Origin: Yoonia maricola
Lineage (GTDB): Bacteria > Pseudomonadota > Alphaproteobacteria > Rhodobacterales > Rhodobacteraceae
Direction: 5' to 3'
Assembly: GCF_002797915.1 (NCBI RefSeq)
Contig: NZ_PGTY01000001.1
Location: forward strand, 558,001 to 622,000
Length of the DNA stretch: 64,000 nucleotides
Shown here: piece by piece, positions 56,545-64,000 of the stretch
How positions within the stretch are numbered: the stretch's first letter is position 1
Layout: each line of letters opens with the position of its first letter
Translations under genes and position numbers: made by a program
Notes under the pieces: model-generated
The model's database searches: none
What the model saw: only the letters and a program-made list of their open reading frames with translations
Told to the model about the DNA's origin: nothing

Positions 56545-56772
56545 TTAGTCCTGCCAAAACGGTTTGGTAGCTTCTGCTTGGGCAGAGAGGCGGTCCAAAC
56601 CGATGTCGTGGAGCGTATGCGGTTCAAGCTCTTTGAGTGATCGGCGGGTCTTGCGGCGGGTTTCCCATGTCGTGACACGCACGGCGAGCTTGACTGCGAG
56701 ACCAGCGACCAAAGGCAGCTTGGTTTGGGCATTCAAAACATTCAAATCCGCGGAATGGAGCGCGTGTGACAT
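56545..56772 (-). CDS. DUF1127 small regulatory-type protein
   Basis: 75 aa, ATG at 56772 with a full AAAGGAG site. The C-terminal half has the DUF1127 core, an Arg-rich stretch TRRKTRRSLKELEPHTLHDIGLDRLSA. DUF1127 proteins are short, highly expressed in alphaproteobacteria, and have been linked to small-RNA and stress/phosphate responses. It is divergent from a MocR regulator across an 86-bp gap that carries a palindrome, so expression control by that regulator is plausible. Confidence 0.85.
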   Translation of the reverse strand: MSHALHSADLNVLNAQTKLPLVAGLAVKLAVRVTTWETRRKTRRSLKELEPHTLHDIGLDRLSAQAEATKPFWQD

Positions 56773-56794
56773 AGGACAACTCCTTTGTATTGTA

Positions 56795-56822
56795 TTGACA
56801 CAATGTAGCATCATGCTACAAT
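56795..56822 (+). promoter_or_regulatory. Promoter with palindromic operator in the spacer
   Basis: TTGACA (56795-56800), 16-bp spacer, TACAAT (56817-56822): a near-consensus sigma-70 promoter reading into the MocR gene. A 17-bp palindrome (TGTAGCAT, one base, ATGCTACA) occupies 56804-56820, overlapping the spacer and -10, as expected for a repressor site. TTGTAT and ATACAA flank it. Autoregulation by the MocR protein is the inference. Confidence 0.6.
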
Positions 56823-56858
56823 TTATTGATACAAAGTGAGTTGTAACAGGTCTATGAA

Positions 56859-58259
56859 ATGATTGTACCGGATACAATTTGGCAGCCTGATGTCTCAATG
56901 ACCGGAAAGTCGAAGTATAAGGCGCTGGCCCAAGCCATACGCGATGGGATTGCATCAGGTGATCTGGCGGTGGGATCGAAACTGCCGACGGTGCGCGATC
57001 TGGCTTACCGTGTGGGTGTGACACCTGGTACTGTGGCGCGTGCCTATGGGCTGCTGACGGATGAGGGCCGGCTCATCGCGGAAGTGGGTCGTGGTACTTA
57101 CGTGTCCGGCCATACCCGCAAACCGCAAACGCTTGAGCCGCCTCTGGTCCATCTGGTTGATGAAAGCACCGCTGATTTTCGCAGCAGCCGCGTGCCGGAT
57201 GTGGGGCAGGGGCTGTTGATCGATGACGCGCTGATCCGACTGGGGCAGTCGCACAGGCGCAGGCATATCAACTACCCGACGCCGATCACGGATATCGAAG
57301 CTCGCGAAGCTGTGGTCAATTGGATTGGCCCGGTACGGACCGGGGCATTAGATGCCCATCATGTGGTTCTGGGCAATGGGGCACAGAACTGCGTGATCTT
57401 GTCGTTGCAGGCCGAATTGCACGGCGCACACCCCGTGATCCTGACCGAGGAACTTGCCTATGCAGGCGTTCGTCATGCCGCGCGTTTGTTACGGGCGCAG
57501 GTTGTCGGTATTGCGATGGATAACGAGGGGATCATTCCTGCGGCACTGGCAGAGGCTTACCGGACCCATGGTGGTCAGGTCTTGTTGACGTCGCCAGAGG
57601 TACATAGCCCAACCGCGACCAAGACCAGCTATGCGCGCAAAAAAGAGATTGCAGCACTTGCTGAACGCTTTGGGCTGACGATCATCGAGGATGATTGCCA
57701 CTGCATCGCCCCGACAGAAGTACCTGCCTATCGGGCGATATTGCCCAAACAGTCGTATTTCGTATCTTCCTTGACCAAGGGCGTCAGCGGGGCTTTGCGG
57801 TTTGGATATTCTGTGGCACCAGTCAATCGGTTCAAAGAACTGAGGCAGGTCGCGCAAAGTTCCTTCCATGGTATCTCGCAACCGATGCTGGATGTTTGCG
57901 CTGATCTTCTGACATCCGGTGACGCCGGGCGTGTCAGAGATAAGGTCGTCGCCCATACGGCCGCGCGTGTGCGGCAGGCGGTGAACCGGCTGGGAGGATG
58001 GGACGTGCGTTGGCGCGAAGACGCGCCGTTTCTGTGGTTGCAATTGCCGCCGGGCTGGCGCGCCTCTAGCTTTGCATTGGCTTGCGAACGCAAGGGGATA
58101 TCGGTACGCCCGGCGGATGAATTTGTGCTGTCGGATCAGCGCGCGCCCAATGCCGTGCGTTTGGCGGTAACAACATGTGTGTCGGAAGAGCGGTATTTGC
58201 AGGCGCTGGAGGATATGAACACCTTGCTGGCAAATCCGACCCCAACGCTGGAAAATTGA
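56859..58259 (+). CDS. MocR/PdxR-family transcriptional regulator (GntR HTH fused to aminotransferase)
   Basis: 466 aa. N-terminal GntR winged helix (about 18-85: ALAQAIRDGIASGDLAVGSKLP, VRDLAYRVGVTPGTVARAYG); then a fold-type I PLP aminotransferase-like domain (about 120-455). The PLP lysine is K307 in SSLTKGVSG, with EDDCHC near 290. The family senses PLP or related amino compounds. No pdx or gab gene adjoins; its likely target is its own promoter and the divergent DUF1127 gene. Confidence 0.9.
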   Translation: MIVPDTIWQPDVSMTGKSKYKALAQAIRDGIASGDLAVGSKLPTVRDLAYRVGVTPGTVARAYGLLTDEGRLIAEVGRGTYVSGHTRKPQTLEPPLVHLVDESTADFRSSRVPDVGQGLLIDDALIRLGQSHRRRHINYPTPITDIEAREAVVNWIGPVRTGALDAHHVVLGNGAQNCVILSLQAELHGAHPVILTEELAYAGVRHAARLLRAQVVGIAMDNEGIIPAALAEAYRTHGGQVLLTSPEVHSPTATKTSYARKKEIAALAERFGLTIIEDDCHCIAPTEVPAYRAILPKQSYFVSSLTKGVSGALRFGYSVAPVNRFKELRQVAQSSFHGISQPMLDVCADLLTSGDAGRVRDKVVAHTAARVRQAVNRLGGWDVRWREDAPFLWLQLPPGWRASSFALACERKGISVRPADEFVLSDQRAPNAVRLAVTTCVSEERYLQALEDMNTLLANPTPTLEN

Positions 58260-58324
58260 TGGGGTAAATTAATACCTAAATTGTAAGCATCTGTTTTTAC
58301 GTATTTTATTTGAGTTTGTGGCGC

Positions 58325-58352
58325 TTGACTGTGTCTGGCACCCCTTTATAAC
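58325..58352 (+). promoter_or_regulatory. rplM-rpsI promoter
   Basis: TTGACT (58325-58330), 16-bp spacer, TATAAC (58347-58352), giving a predicted transcript start about 45 bp before the rplM ATG. Strong for a ribosomal operon. Confidence 0.65.
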
Positions 58353-58403
58353 GCCCCAATCGCATGACAGGTGGCACAAACCACCCCCAACTTTTGGTGT
58401 AAT

Positions 58404-58865
58404 ATGAAAACCTTTACCGCAACTCCTGCGGATATCGACAAGAAATGGATCCTGATCGACGCTGAAGGCGTTGTTCTGGGCCGTCTTGCTTCGATCATCG
58501 CAATGCGCTTGCGCGGCAAGCACAAGCCATCCTTCACGCCGCACATGGATATGGGCGACAACGTGATCGTCATCAACGCTGAGAAGGTCCAGATGACCGG
58601 CAATAAGCGTGACGAGAAATATTACTGGCACACCGGTCACCCCGGTGGGATCAAAGAAAAAACCAAGGCTGACATCCTTGAAGGTGCGCACCCAGAGCGC
58701 GTCATCATGAAAGCCGTCCAGCGCATGCTGCCCGGTGGCAAGCTGTCGCGCCAGCAAATGACTCACCTGCGCGTCTTCGCAGGCACAGAGCATGGCATGG
58801 ACGCCCAAAAGCCTGAAGTTCTGGATGTCGCATCCATGAACAAAAAGAACACGAGGACTGCATAA
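58404..58865 (+). CDS. rplM: 50S ribosomal protein L13
   Basis: 153 aa. [20 protein letters not shown] start, [22 protein letters not shown], and the [20 protein letters not shown] motif of L13. ATG 58404 is the conserved family start; a frame reaching 58371 is longer and has no ribosome site. The TAA overlaps the first base of the rpsI ATG. Confidence 0.97.
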   Translation: MKTFTATPADIDKKWILIDAEGVVLGRLASIIAMRLRGKHKPSFTPHMDMGDNVIVINAEKVQMTGNKRDEKYYWHTGHPGGIKEKTKADILEGAHPERVIMKAVQRMLPGGKLSRQQMTHLRVFAGTEHGMDAQKPEVLDVASMNKKNTRTA

Positions 58866-59365
58866 TGGCCGATCAAGTAAACTCGCTCGAAGAGCTGGGC
58901 CAAGTCGCTGAAGGTGTGGAAGCTGCACCAGAGGCTGTGGTTGAAACTGTTATCACACGCGAGCCCGTGCGTGATGAACTGGGCCGGTCCTACGCGACTG
59001 GTAAACGTAAGGACGCTGTTGCCCGCGTTTGGATCAAGCCGGGTTCCGGTAAGGTCACCGTGAACGGCAAGGACATGGACAAGTACTTTGCCCGTCCCGT
59101 TCTGCAGATGATCCTACGTCAACCGTTTCAGGTTGCCGGTGTTGTCGATCAGTTCGATGTCATGGCGACTGTTGCTGGTGGTGGCCTGTCAGGTCAGGCT
59201 GGTGCGGTCAAGCACGGTGTTTCCAAGGCGCTTCAGCTTTATGATCCATCCCTGCGCGCTGCGTTGAAGGCTGCTGGCTTCCTGACACGCGACAGCCGTG
59301 TGGTTGAGCGTAAGAAGTACGGTAAGCGCAAGGCGCGTCGTAGCTTCCAGTTCTCCAAGCGTTAA
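58865..59365 (+). CDS. rpsI: 30S ribosomal protein S9
   Basis: 166 aa. An N-terminal acidic extension (about 1-38) precedes canonical S9 ([51 protein letters not shown] at the end). The C-terminal KR reaches the P-site tRNA. The extension is common in Rhodobacterales. Confidence 0.97.
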   Translation: MADQVNSLEELGQVAEGVEAAPEAVVETVITREPVRDELGRSYATGKRKDAVARVWIKPGSGKVTVNGKDMDKYFARPVLQMILRQPFQVAGVVDQFDVMATVAGGGLSGQAGAVKHGVSKALQLYDPSLRAALKAAGFLTRDSRVVERKKYGKRKARRSFQFSKR

Positions 59366-59385
59366 CTGCTGGTTTCAGAATTGCG

Positions 59386-59417
59386 AAAGGGCGGTCCGGG
59401 TGGGCCGCCCTTTTTTT
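59386..59417 (+). terminator. Rho-independent terminator of rplM-rpsI
   Basis: 12-bp stem AAAGGGCGGTCC with GGGCCGCCCTTT (one T-G pair), 4-nt loop, then T-run of seven. 20 bp after the rpsI stop. Confidence 0.9.
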
Positions 59418-59423
59418 CAGGCC

Positions 59424-59939
59424 CTAGTCGAGTACATAGGACAACCTGACACCCAAGGTCTCGATGCCGGGGTTGGTTTCGGTCGCATTCGCGTTGGACC
59501 GGTGATCGAAGAACACCGATAGGCTGCCTGTATCGCCAAAATTGATGCCTGCGCCCAGTGACCCGCGCCATTGCAGTGGAAACCCCAGATCTGGGCCGTC
59601 CCCGCTGAAGTATATGCCCGGCATGAGGGACAATTCGATAAAGATAGGACTGTCGCTAATCCTTTCGGTGGACCATTTACCGCCTGCACCAATCCAGAAA
59701 TCATCATCGGTTGTCAGGCTAGCTCCAAAGGTGGGTTGCACAGCGCCGTAACGCTTGGGCATGTCGTAGCTGATGAATATCTCTTCGCCGATGTCGTTTT
59801 CCTGAAAATAGGTGTCACCGTATTGGATATGGACCCGCTCAGGTGCCTCGGTTTGCTGAAAGCAATCCGTGGGGCAGTCATTCAGATAGGTGTCGGTACC
59901 GCCTAAAATGAAAAAGAACACTGCAAATCGGCTATCCAT
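59424..59939 (-). CDS. PagL-like lipid A 3-O-deacylase (acyloxyacyl hydrolase)
   Basis: 171 aa, beta-strand-rich outer-membrane protein with a short hydrophobic N-terminus. The C-terminal segment FDHRSNANATETNPGIETLG carries a His-x-Ser pair followed 12 residues on by Glu, the spacing of the PagL catalytic triad (H126, S128, E140 in Pseudomonas PagL). It ends YVLD, with an alternating strand pattern. PagL removes the 3-O-acyl chain of lipid A. Stop is 7 bp beyond the rpsI terminator; start is 11 bp after the TetR gene, so the two form a unit. Confidence 0.75.
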   Translation of the reverse strand: MDSRFAVFFFILGGTDTYLNDCPTDCFQQTEAPERVHIQYGDTYFQENDIGEEIFISYDMPKRYGAVQPTFGASLTTDDDFWIGAGGKWSTERISDSPIFIELSLMPGIYFSGDGPDLGFPLQWRGSLGAGINFGDTGSLSVFFDHRSNANATETNPGIETLGVRLSYVLD

Positions 59940-59950
59940 CTGGACTCTCT

Positions 59951-60568
59951 TTAGCTGTCTGGTGCGATTAAACCCAACCCGCGTAGATAAATCCCGATCC
60001 CGGACTCAAGTAAGTCTTCGGGCGGAAACGGACTCTGCGTGCCGGGGTTTGAGCGGGCAAAAAGCTCGACCACCCCGTGCGACATGGCCCAGATATGGGC
60101 GCTAAACATCTGCGGCGGCGGGCGTTTTTCGGCGGGGATATGTTGGGACAGTTCCTCGGCCGCTTTTTCCAGTACGCCCATGGCATGGGTGGCCACGGCA
60201 TGCAGTTCTGGCGTGCGGTTGATTGAAATACCGGATTCGAACATCGCGATGTAATACCCGGGATATTTGCGGGCAAAGGCCAGATAGGCGCGACCGGTGG
60301 CCTCAAATGCCGCGAGGGCAGAGGGTTGTCCATCACCATAGGCATGTTCCATCAGGTCGCCAAACATCTCGTACCCCTGATGCGCAGCCGCCGCGATCAG
60401 ATCTTCACGACCCTCAAAGTGGCGATAGACGGCGGCGGGTGTCACCCCAGCCTCGCGCGCCGCTTCGGACAGGGTAAAACCTGTCGGCCCGCGCTTTTCG
60501 ATTAGCGTCAGACAGCCGTTAATCAGCGCCTCGCGCAGATTGCCATGATGATAACCGCGTTTAGGCAT
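59951..60568 (-). CDS. TetR-family transcriptional regulator
   Basis: 205 aa from ATG 60568 ([10 protein letters not shown]), which overlaps the ppk2 stop by 8 bp; a longer frame from 60601 is possible. N-terminal [25 protein letters not shown] (about 30-52), then a C-terminal TetR_C-type domain. Between ppk2 and the PagL-like gene, on the same strand, it may control the latter. Ligand unknown. Confidence 0.87.
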   Translation of the reverse strand: MPKRGYHHGNLREALINGCLTLIEKRGPTGFTLSEAAREAGVTPAAVYRHFEGREDLIAAAAHQGYEMFGDLMEHAYGDGQPSALAAFEATGRAYLAFARKYPGYYIAMFESGISINRTPELHAVATHAMGVLEKAAEELSQHIPAEKRPPPQMFSAHIWAMSHGVVELFARSNPGTQSPFPPEDLLESGIGIYLRGLGLIAPDS

Positions 60569-61430
60569 GCCAGAGGTCGGGGCCTCCCACGACTTTGCCA
60601 TCTATCGGGGCAAGCGCCTTTGGATCTTGGCGATCATAGGCCAATTGGCTAAGCACATGACGGATCACCTGTACACGTGCCCGGCGTTTGTCGTCTGAAC
60701 GTACGATCGCCCAAGGTGCGTGGTTGGTATGGGTGCGTTCCAGCGTCTCACCAATGGCGTCAGTGTATTCATTCCACTTGCTCAAGCCCTCAACGTCGAT
60801 CCAACTGAGTTTCCATTGCTTCAGGGGGTCTTTTTCACGATCCAGAAAGCGTTTGAGTTGGGTCGCCCGGCCAACGTTCAGCCAAATCTTGATCAGCTTG
60901 ATCCCTTCGTTGACCAGCATGTCCTCAAATTCGGGTGTTTGTGCGAACCAGCGTTCGCGTTGTTCGGGCGTGCAAAAGCCGAAGACATGTTCCACAACGC
61001 CGCGATTATACCAACTACGGTCAAAGAGCGTGATTTCACCCTTTGCAGGCAGGTGTGCGATGTAGCGTTGGAAGTACCACTGCGCTGCTTCAACATCAGT
61101 TGGCTTTGACAGGGCTACAAGCTTTGCGCCGCGCGGATTAAGATTTTCCCGCAACCTTTTGATTGTGCCACCTTTTCCGGCGGCATCACGGCCTTCAAAG
61201 ACAATCGCGACGCGCTGCCCGGTATCGCGTACCCAGGCTTGCATGCGGACAAGTTCGATCTGTAGCGCAGCTAGCGCGTCTTCGTATTCGCGACGTTTCC
61301 AGCGGCTGTCGTAGGGATAGTCAGCGTTCGGGATGTCACCTTTACCTGCTGCTGCCACTGCCGTGCGTACATCATCCGGGGCGTCTTCGTCAAAATAGCG
61401 GCTGATCCCGCCATCAAAGGGTAAATCCAT
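60561..61430 (-). CDS. ppk2: Polyphosphate kinase 2, class I
   Basis: 289 aa. Walker A-like [16 protein letters not shown] (about 87-101), the Walker B-like [14 protein letters not shown], and the lid [17 protein letters not shown]2 transfers phosphate between polyphosphate and nucleoside diphosphates, mainly making GTP or ATP. The single-domain size is class I. Overlaps the tetR start; first gene of the ppk2-tetR-pagL group. Confidence 0.93.
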   Translation of the reverse strand: MDLPFDGGISRYFDEDAPDDVRTAVAAAGKGDIPNADYPYDSRWKRREYEDALAALQIELVRMQAWVRDTGQRVAIVFEGRDAAGKGGTIKRLRENLNPRGAKLVALSKPTDVEAAQWYFQRYIAHLPAKGEITLFDRSWYNRGVVEHVFGFCTPEQRERWFAQTPEFEDMLVNEGIKLIKIWLNVGRATQLKRFLDREKDPLKQWKLSWIDVEGLSKWNEYTDAIGETLERTHTNHAPWAIVRSDDKRRARVQVIRHVLSQLAYDRQDPKALAPIDGKVVGGPDLWHA

Positions 61431-61498
61431 GAAAACTCTCCCGAATGTCTTGGATGATATATGGGGGCTATTGGATCAAAGCGCAATTCATATGGCGT

Positions 61499-62539
61499 TT
61501 AGGGGGCCAGGCCCGCCCGCGCCGCCGCACGATCAATCGCATCGACCGCCGCCTGCGGATCAGCATGATGGGGCATATGGCCGACGCCGGGCAAGCGGGT
61601 GGTGTTCACCTGAGGCACGATTTTTTCCACTTCCTCGGCGTGGATATGGATCGGGACTGTTTTGTCCTCTTCCCCATGGACGATTTCAATCGGCAAAGTC
61701 AGTTCTGGATAGCGTTTGGAAAGCGTGACCACATGTGGACGTGATGTGTTCACTTGCCGCGCATTGGCGCGCATGCTGGCCGGGCGCAGCGTCAGGCCGG
61801 CGCCGATGTACTCTTCATAGCCCTCGGGTGGACTTTGGGGGGCGAAGGTCGCGTTGATGCTGTCGTCGATCAACGATTGCGGCACAAAGGCCGAAATCGC
61901 AGGGATCGTCACGACCCCGCCAAAAGCGCTGCCGTTCACGGTGTAATACTTGTCCAGACCGCCGGGCCACGGCATGGTTACACCCGCAAAAGACACTATT
62001 GCCTTTGCATTTATGGGGCTATCTTCGTCTAGTCCGGCAACGGCCCAAGCGTAGGACACGATTCCGCCAAAGCTATGCCCCGCAACAATCGGATCGGTGA
62101 TCCCTATCTTTGCGGCGGCTTCACGCAACATTGCCGCTTGCGCTTGCGGGCTGTCGCCTTCTGTCGCAGTTAGACCCTTGGCAACGCCGGGCACGCGGTC
62201 AGTGTATCCTAATCCGGGCCGGTCAAAGGCCGTGACGGTGTAGCGGTCGGACAGGCGTCCCATTAAATCGAAGGTGAATTCGCGTAGGTTTCCGCCGGCG
62301 CCATGCAGCAGAATTAGATGCGGCCCGCTACCTTCTTGCACATAGTGAACCTGCCCGCCGGTCACTTCGACAAATTGGCCAAGTGGCGGAAAGGCGGTCT
62401 CGGCCTGCGAAGCGCGGTATTGCGCGGTCAGCCCTGTGGCCAGCGCGCCAAGTCCAATAACGACGGTGAGTGCTTTAAGTGCCAATTTTATCCATCTCAA
62501 AATGGGTGGTTTGGTAAATCTCGTTAATCCAGTTTCCAT
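61499..62539 (-). CDS. Membrane-anchored alpha/beta hydrolase
   Basis: 346 aa from the ATG at 62539 (METGLTRF), which overlaps the 3' end of metA by 65 bp; no later start keeps the N-terminal anchor (about 20-42). The hydrolase fold shows [10 protein letters not shown] (oxyanion), [11 protein letters not shown], nucleophile Ser in VAGHSFGG, an Asp in [11 protein letters not shown] and a His near [12 protein letters not shown]. Haloalkane dehalogenase/epoxide hydrolase-like; substrate unknown. Confidence 0.85.
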   Translation of the reverse strand: METGLTRFTKPPILRWIKLALKALTVVIGLGALATGLTAQYRASQAETAFPPLGQFVEVTGGQVHYVQEGSGPHLILLHGAGGNLREFTFDLMGRLSDRYTVTAFDRPGLGYTDRVPGVAKGLTATEGDSPQAQAAMLREAAAKIGITDPIVAGHSFGGIVSYAWAVAGLDEDSPINAKAIVSFAGVTMPWPGGLDKYYTVNGSAFGGVVTIPAISAFVPQSLIDDSINATFAPQSPPEGYEEYIGAGLTLRPASMRANARQVNTSRPHVVTLSKRYPELTLPIEIVHGEEDKTVPIHIHAEEVEKIVPQVNTTRLPGVGHMPHHADPQAAVDAIDRAAARAGLAP

Positions 62540-63389
62540 ATAGAAGATGCGCGTGACTTCTCCACCTGTTCTGAGGGTTTTGTGATGGGTCATCCCCCGG
62601 ATAGTAGTTCATTGGGACGTTAATCGGCGTTCCATTGCTGATATCGCGGTCATATTCCTGCTTGAGCGTGCCACTGTCGTATTCGAAATGATTGAAGATA
62701 TAGAGCGCGCGATGCGCGCGATCTTCTACCAGGGCAGGCCCCGCATCATCGCTGGTGATCAGTGTTGTCAGGCCCGCCTTGTCAATCTCGTCCTGCCGCA
62801 TCTCAGTCCAGCGACTTACAGGGATCACGCAATCGTCAGAGAACCCGCGCAGATAAGGCGAGGCGGGGGCAGTGTTCCGGTGCCGAAAACAGCCGAACGC
62901 CTTGTGATCCAGCATGTGCTTTTTGACGCCATGGAAGTAGTTGATCATAGCCATGCCGCCCCAGCACACGCCAAAGGTGGAATGCACGTGCGTTTGAGTC
63001 CAATCAAAAACCTCGGTCAGCTCATCCCAATAGGTGACGTCTTCAAACGGTAGATGCTCAATCGGCGCACCGGTGATGATCAGCCCATCGAATTTCTCGC
63101 CCTTAACGTCGGAGAAGGGGCGATAAAACTCTTCCATATGCGCGGCCGCCGTGTTCTTGGTCTGATGTTCGGACATGCGCACCAAGGACAGCTCAATCTG
63201 CAAGGGGGTCGCCCCGATCAGACGCGCGAACTGGTTCTCTGTCTGAATTTTCTTGGGCATCAGGTTCAGCAAAGCAATCCGTAGGGGGCGGATATCCTGA
63301 CGGGCGGCGGTATCTTCATCAAGCACCATCACGCCTTCGTTCGACAGAACGTCATAGGCGGGCAGGGCGGCGGGCAGTTTAATAGGCAT
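62475..63389 (-). CDS. metA: Homoserine O-acyltransferase MetA
   Basis: 304 aa. Commits homoserine to methionine synthesis. Catalytic Cys in [16 protein letters not shown], His/Glu in [11 protein letters not shown], plus [16 protein letters not shown] and [13 protein letters not shown]. In several alphaproteobacteria this protein uses acetyl-CoA rather than succinyl-CoA, so the acyl donor is not fixed by sequence here. Just 37 bp separate it from the upstream gene and no SAM riboswitch was found. Confidence 0.94.
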   Translation of the reverse strand: MPIKLPAALPAYDVLSNEGVMVLDEDTAARQDIRPLRIALLNLMPKKIQTENQFARLIGATPLQIELSLVRMSEHQTKNTAAAHMEEFYRPFSDVKGEKFDGLIITGAPIEHLPFEDVTYWDELTEVFDWTQTHVHSTFGVCWGGMAMINYFHGVKKHMLDHKAFGCFRHRNTAPASPYLRGFSDDCVIPVSRWTEMRQDEIDKAGLTTLITSDDAGPALVEDRAHRALYIFNHFEYDSGTLKQEYDRDISNGTPINVPMNYYPGDDPSQNPQNRWRSHAHLLYGNWINEIYQTTHFEMDKIGT

Positions 63390-63426
63390 TGGTCACATCC
63401 AAGATAAGAGGGCAGAGATAAGCGGC

Positions 63427-64000
63427 CTAGCTGCGCATCTCAAGGGCGTCGGCGATCATGCCAACAAAGCCCTCCGTATCTTTGACTTGTTCCACAGCTT
63501 TGTGAGGGACGGTAATACCCCATTTATCCGCCATCGCCTTATAGCGGGGCTGACGATGGGCCAGCGCCTTGGCAAAGGCCCAGCGTATGAAATCATCGGG
63601 GTTCACGCGGTCAGGGGCCACATTAAACTCTGCCAAATAGGCGCGCCATGTCGCCAACAGAAAACCCGGATCATAGGACATCGGCTTGGGTTCCAGATCG
63701 AAGCGTCGGATCAATTCGGCGGTATGCGCTTCGGTCCCTTCGATCCAGACCATCAGCGTATTTGCGGCCAGATCAGTTAGGATCGGATCTTTGGGGTCGT
63801 TGGCATCGACCCATTCGCAAATCGATCCGCCGGTATCACAGATGAAATGCGGATATTGGTAGAGTTCGACGGATCGGTCGATGAAATAGGTGGTGTCATG
63901 CAGGGCGGCAATCTCAGCCGCCTGAAACTCATCCTGACGGCGGGTGTATTCATCCCATGCCAAACCACCAAGCGATGTATCTCCCGGCTTGCCAAGGTAG
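63427..64000 (-). CDS. Unknown protein, 3' part only (5' end outside window)
   Basis: The frame is open to the window edge (upstream of the first listed start it continues SYLGKPGDTSLGGL-like text), so only the C-terminal ~190 aa are present. The TTG at 63963 is not needed. Readable features: YTRRQDEFQAAEIAALHDT, then YPHFICDTGGSICEWVDAND and a helical end. It resembles the C-terminal part of a P-loop ATPase-like protein known in Rhodobacteraceae, but this is memory of the family, not a search. Upstream of metA on the same strand. Confidence 0.6.
   Translation of the reverse strand, partial: YLGKPGDTSLGGLAWDEYTRRQDEFQAAEIAALHDTTYFIDRSVELYQYPHFICDTGGSICEWVDANDPKDPILTDLAANTLMVWIEGTEAHTAELIRRFDLEPKPMSYDPGFLLATWRAYLAEFNVAPDRVNPDDFIRWAFAKALAHRQPRYKAMADKWGITVPHKAVEQVKDTEGFVGMIADALEMRS

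Noticed and set aside
63390..63426. Possible SAM riboswitch in front of metA
   Set aside because: Only 37 bp lie between the upstream gene stop and the metA start, too short and without the expected structure.

Overview
The window is a chromosomal segment of a marine alphaproteobacterium, most likely a member of the Roseobacter group of Rhodobacteraceae. This rests on lineage-typical markers seen together: ribosomal protein L21 with a C-terminal helix-hairpin-helix extension, ChpT phosphotransferase, ornithine-lipid genes olsB-olsA, a PuuE-UraD fusion, and a CtrA-type site upstream of a chemoreceptor gene. No species is claimed. Coding density is high, three tRNAs are present, and there is no CRISPR array or intact mobile element.

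Layout. 1-6.6 kb is housekeeping: NUDIX hydrolase (cut by the window edge), cysteine synthase, a large MscS channel, an AlaX editing factor, an M35-like peptidase and an AI-2E family permease. 6.7-13.4 kb is an eroded island beside tRNA-Ser(GGA): an integrase remnant, a ~1446-aa surface protein with an internal OmpA domain, an IS21 istA remnant and a gene broken by several frame changes. 13.4-22.8 kb holds ldhA and then a purine (urate) catabolic cluster: puuD, a LysR regulator, uraH, puuE-uraD, allA, an NMT1-type ABC importer and a ureidoglycine aminohydrolase. 23-28 kb holds a chemoreceptor, tRNA-Asn, an MBL hydrolase and an EnvZ-like kinase. 27.9-34.1 kb is a tricarboxylate transporter (tctCBA) with its divergent TctDE two-component system and an extra binding protein. 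34.5-38 kb is a two-gene periplasmic module, a PstS-like/OmpA fusion followed by a PilJ/Cache-like protein with no membrane or output domain. 38.2-40.3 kb is a MerR regulator divergent from a CHRD protein and a DUF422 carotenoid-type membrane protein.

40.7-64 kb is mostly core: tRNA-Ser(CGA), a DUF2059 protein, two lipoproteins, rplU-rpmA, two GNATs, obgE-proB-proA, chpT, a 59-aa DUF3553 gene, olsB-olsA, a ThiE-like protein, a TrmJ-like methylase, ctaA, an M32 carboxypeptidase, enoyl-CoA hydratase, a hotdog thioesterase, a DUF1127 gene divergent from a MocR regulator, rplM-rpsI, the ppk2-tetR-pagL group, an alpha/beta hydrolase, metA and a truncated unknown gene.

Most interesting signals: the PstS/OmpA + PilJ module; the giant protein with OmpA between repeats and barrel; an ABC ATPase whose only plausible full-length start is AUC; a palindrome in the promoter spacer upstream of the MocR gene; and a MerR-CHRD-DUF422 unit.
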